Assembly (NCBI GenBank): GCA_963580455.1
Contig: OY756964.1
Span: forward strand, 22,480,001-22,544,000
Source: Euonymus europaeus
Taxonomy: Eukaryota > Streptophyta > Magnoliopsida > Celastrales > Celastraceae
Direction: 5' to 3'
DNA length: 64,000 bases
The position numbers and the translations under genes were made by a program. Shown in pieces: positions 61,808 through 64,000 of this stretch; the first letter of the stretch is position 1; each line of letters begins with the position of its first letter. The notes below the pieces were generated by a model. The model had not been told where the DNA came from. It worked only from the letters and a program-made list of their open reading frames with translations, and did no database searches.

Positions 61808-62514
61808 AACATTCTCATTAGTTACTCTGTTGGCCTATTTCCTTTCTTGCTATTGAACTTTGTAATGGATTTCACATCAGTACTAAAAACTCTCTCTATT
61901 TCAAAAAAAAAAACTCTCTCTAGTGTCAATTCTGAAGACTGAAGTTCATCTCATTCTAAATAGCTTCAATTAAATCACCTTTAAATCACAACTCTAACAG
62001 TAATAGTATTGTTTAATTTTGGATGTTGTTTGAGAACTTGAGATGAGTATTTGGCACCAATGATGAGTCAATTCATACACATCTACCAACCACAATGATA
62101 TTTTTTGTTAGGTTTAACAAAATATATTGAAAGAAGTATTTTGTTGATATGTCTAAGTATGTTGTTGATATGGTTGGACCAACAAAATGCATTGCTATAA
62201 TGATTTAAATTTGTTTGCTTAATTTTTGGTGTAATTGAGGTGCGATTCAGTATTGATTTTAGTGTAATTATAGATGAGATTTAATTGAGACCCATTTTGG
62301 AACCAACACAGAGGCCATTCATGTCCCATGTCTCCATATTTGGTCCAATAAAATAAAGCAAATACAAGTGCGTCATTTGAGTCCAAAAATTTGAATGATT
62401 CAACAAATGAGACATTAAAAATCATCCATGCCCAAGTGAAGGTGCACCATTGCAGTTGTTAGTAAAGAGATGAGGGGAGTTTCGCATACTCACCTCAAAC
62501 TCGCTGAATTACAG

Positions 62515-62645
62515 TCAAATGTTTGGTTATGGTGTTCAAATTAAGCAACTTCACGCTTGCAAACCTTTGCGTTGTTTTGATATTGCGTGCGCTGCCGCTA
62601 CAGGTGGGCTGATTGACATGAATGAGTCCGCGGACTCTAATGTGT
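62515..62645 (+). pseudogene. CYP82-like P450 3'-end relic, copy 2
   Basis: One frame is still open and reads FGYGVQIKQLHACKPLRCFD then ATGGLIDMNES. It aligns with FGLQVSQLTLAKLLHCFE and ATGGPIDMTES of the intact P450. The conserved heme-loop cysteine and everything upstream are missing, so it cannot be a working enzyme. It sits in the same place relative to the AKR gene as the relic of copy 1. Confidence 0.75.
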
Positions 62646-62871
62646 CGGCCCAAAGAAATAAGCCCACTAATTATGGGCTTAATTTCTTCCATGTTCAAAA
62701 TGAAGTGGCCATGACTTGGCCTTTCTAAATTTTTAAGTAAATTTAAATGGGCTGAAAATGAGCCTAATAATTATAGGCTTCAGTCGTTCCATCTCGGCCT
62801 TTCAAAAGACCCTGTAACTCAGTAAAGACGAACAAGAACACGAACACGAGCACGAACAACACGAAGTCACG

Positions 62872-63230
62872 AACGCTCTCCCTGATGAGACCAGTAAACA
62901 TTAATAGTGAATGAGAGTTTTTTTTTAAAATAACTAATTTTATTAACATTTACTTAAATTATTTTTTGAGTCACTCATTTTGAGAGATTTTATAACCACC
63001 CAAATCCGATCTAAAACACCCTAGATCGAGATATTTTCACCGATTTTTGATATTTAATATTTTCTTTAAAAAATAAACTCCTTAATATTAATAACCGTTA
63101 CTAAAAATATTCAAAACTATTACTAAAAACTCTCAAAACTACTACTTTCACAATGGTTCAACGCCGTTACTAAAAATATTCAAACCCACTACTAAAAACA
63201 CTTAAACCCACTAACCACGGTCAGAGCGTT
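62872..63230. mobile_element. Insertion in the copy 2 AKR promoter with short inverted ends
   Basis: Compared with copy 1, extra DNA lies between GAAGTCACG and CACCGGAAG. It begins AACGCTCT and ends AGAGCGTT, inverse of each other. The interior repeats ACTACTAAAAA-like words. It places about 390 bp of new sequence within 65 bp of the AKR start codon. The element class and target duplication are not resolved. Confidence 0.5.
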
Positions 63231-63294
63231 ACTTTAAAAACACATGATTTCTGCTCCCATGCACCGGAAGCAGAAGTACAACAATCGAAGAGAG

Positions 63295-64000
63295 ATGGCA
63301 ATTACGCTAAACAATGGATTCAAGATGCCCATCGTTGGTCTGGGTGTATGGCGCATGGAAGGCAAGGACATCAAAGACCTCATCCTCAATTCCATCAAGA
63401 TCGGTTATCGCCACTTTGACTGTGCTGGTATCTCAACTTCATATAATTTTATGGGTGTTGTGTACTTTCATATGGGTTCTTTTTTAATCCGATCATCCTT
63501 TTATCTTGTGGTTATTGCTTTTTTTTTTAATTGAATGGGTTTCAGCTTTTCGTTGTCGACTGAAAATGCTAGCTTTACTGCCTCAATACTAGTTTTATGT
63601 ATTTTCCACTTATCATCTGTCAAATCTGTAGTCAGTTTGGTGGGTTCAAGGAAATATTTTCGACTGTAGAGAGAGTGGATATAAAGTTGAAAGCAAAATA
63701 TTTTGGGTTATTTACAGAGAAAGCACTTCTTTTGAAAATTCCTAGGTTATTCTTTTCGTTTATGCAATCTCCATATGATACGAGAACTTGTGAAACCTTA
63801 TGCACCAAGGGCAGAGGTGTGTGTGGCAATAAAATGATGTACATGTAACTGTGGTTTTCGATTTCTTGTACATTATTTAGCTGGTGTGCTGTGGTTGTAG
63901 TGCATATGGGCTTTGACAAGTTATTTGAATTTTGAAGCGTGTAATGTCTCGTCTTCTAAAAAAAAAGAAGCCATGCTTGACAAGTGATCTTTTATGGGCA
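63295..64000 (+). CDS. Second aldose-6-phosphate reductase-type AKR gene, 5' part only
   Basis: Exon 1 is 63295-63427, with the same length and donor phase as copy 1. It encodes 44 residues beginning [20 protein letters not shown], including Asp42 of the tetrad. The window ends two bases after the start of the likely acceptor context (TTTTATGGGCA), right before exon 2. It differs from copy 1 by Gly23 for Cys and Ser33 for Ala. Whether the gene is complete cannot be judged here. Its promoter is separated from the shared upstream sequence by the insertion at 62872-63230. Confidence 0.85.

Larger units (their letters stand above)
57714..61985 (+). repeat. Tandem duplication, copy 1 (4272 bp)
   Basis: It begins TCACAACTCTAACAGTGATA. 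The same run with one change restarts at 61986. The copies share 5' flank, P450 relic, AKR promoter, exon 1 and intron 1. Copy 1 is complete and contains a whole AKR gene. Confidence 0.85.
61986..64000 (+). repeat. Tandem duplication, copy 2 (truncated by window end)
   Basis: It matches 57714 onward from TCACAACTCTAACAGTAATA through the P450 relic and the AKR exon 1 and intron 1. It differs mainly by an insertion at 62872-63260 in the AKR promoter and by small deletions in intron 1. Confidence 0.85.

Overview
This is nuclear genomic DNA of a flowering plant, almost certainly a eudicot. Genes are split by GT-AG introns, intergenic DNA is AT-rich and full of small transposons, and every recognised protein is a typical plant family member. 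I cannot name the species. The exon coordinates below were built by joining conserved protein blocks at GT/AG sites, and each joined gene stays in frame from ATG to stop.

Layout. 1-4.0 kb is repeat-rich intergenic DNA, including a hAT-type MITE with an exact 8-bp target duplication. 5.5-11.3 kb (+) is a 13-exon kinesin-7 gene. 12.5-14.9 kb (+) is the 5-exon gene for the complex I B22 (LYR) subunit. 17.3-23.3 kb (-) is UFD1, the CDC48 cofactor. 23.5-28.4 kb has no gene but holds an LTR-like element and a MITE. 28.4-31.1 kb (-) is an intronless arginine decarboxylase gene whose leader carries a GC-rich hairpin and a short uORF. 31.2-48.9 kb is a gene-free island built from duplicated modules, MITEs, a hAT relic, nested LTR-like elements and a 223-bp tandem triplet. 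49.0-52.1 kb (-) is the V-ATPase proteolipid c gene. 52.1-55.1 kb contains a tRNA-derived SINE pair in inverted orientation. 55.1-57.1 kb (+) is a CYP82-type cytochrome P450. 57.7-64.0 kb is a tandem duplication of about 4.3 kb, each copy carrying a P450 3' relic and an aldose-6-phosphate-reductase-type AKR gene. The second AKR gene runs off the window.

How the genes relate. The conserved genes are housekeeping: cytokinesis or microtubule transport, respiration, ubiquitin-dependent proteolysis, polyamine synthesis and vacuolar acidification. They form no pathway, but as far as I recall their neighbourhood matches Arabidopsis blocks (AKR pair-UFD1-kinesin; VHA-c-UFD1-kinesin; B22-ADC2-VHA-c), which points to ancestral microsynteny. 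The P450/AKR end is the evolving part, with gene duplication, P450 decay and promoter insertions.

No clearly new biological system was found. The items most worth a second look are the 223-bp triplet with snRNA-type promoter motifs, the structured ADC leader, the P450 with an altered oxygen-activation motif, and the SINE palindrome.
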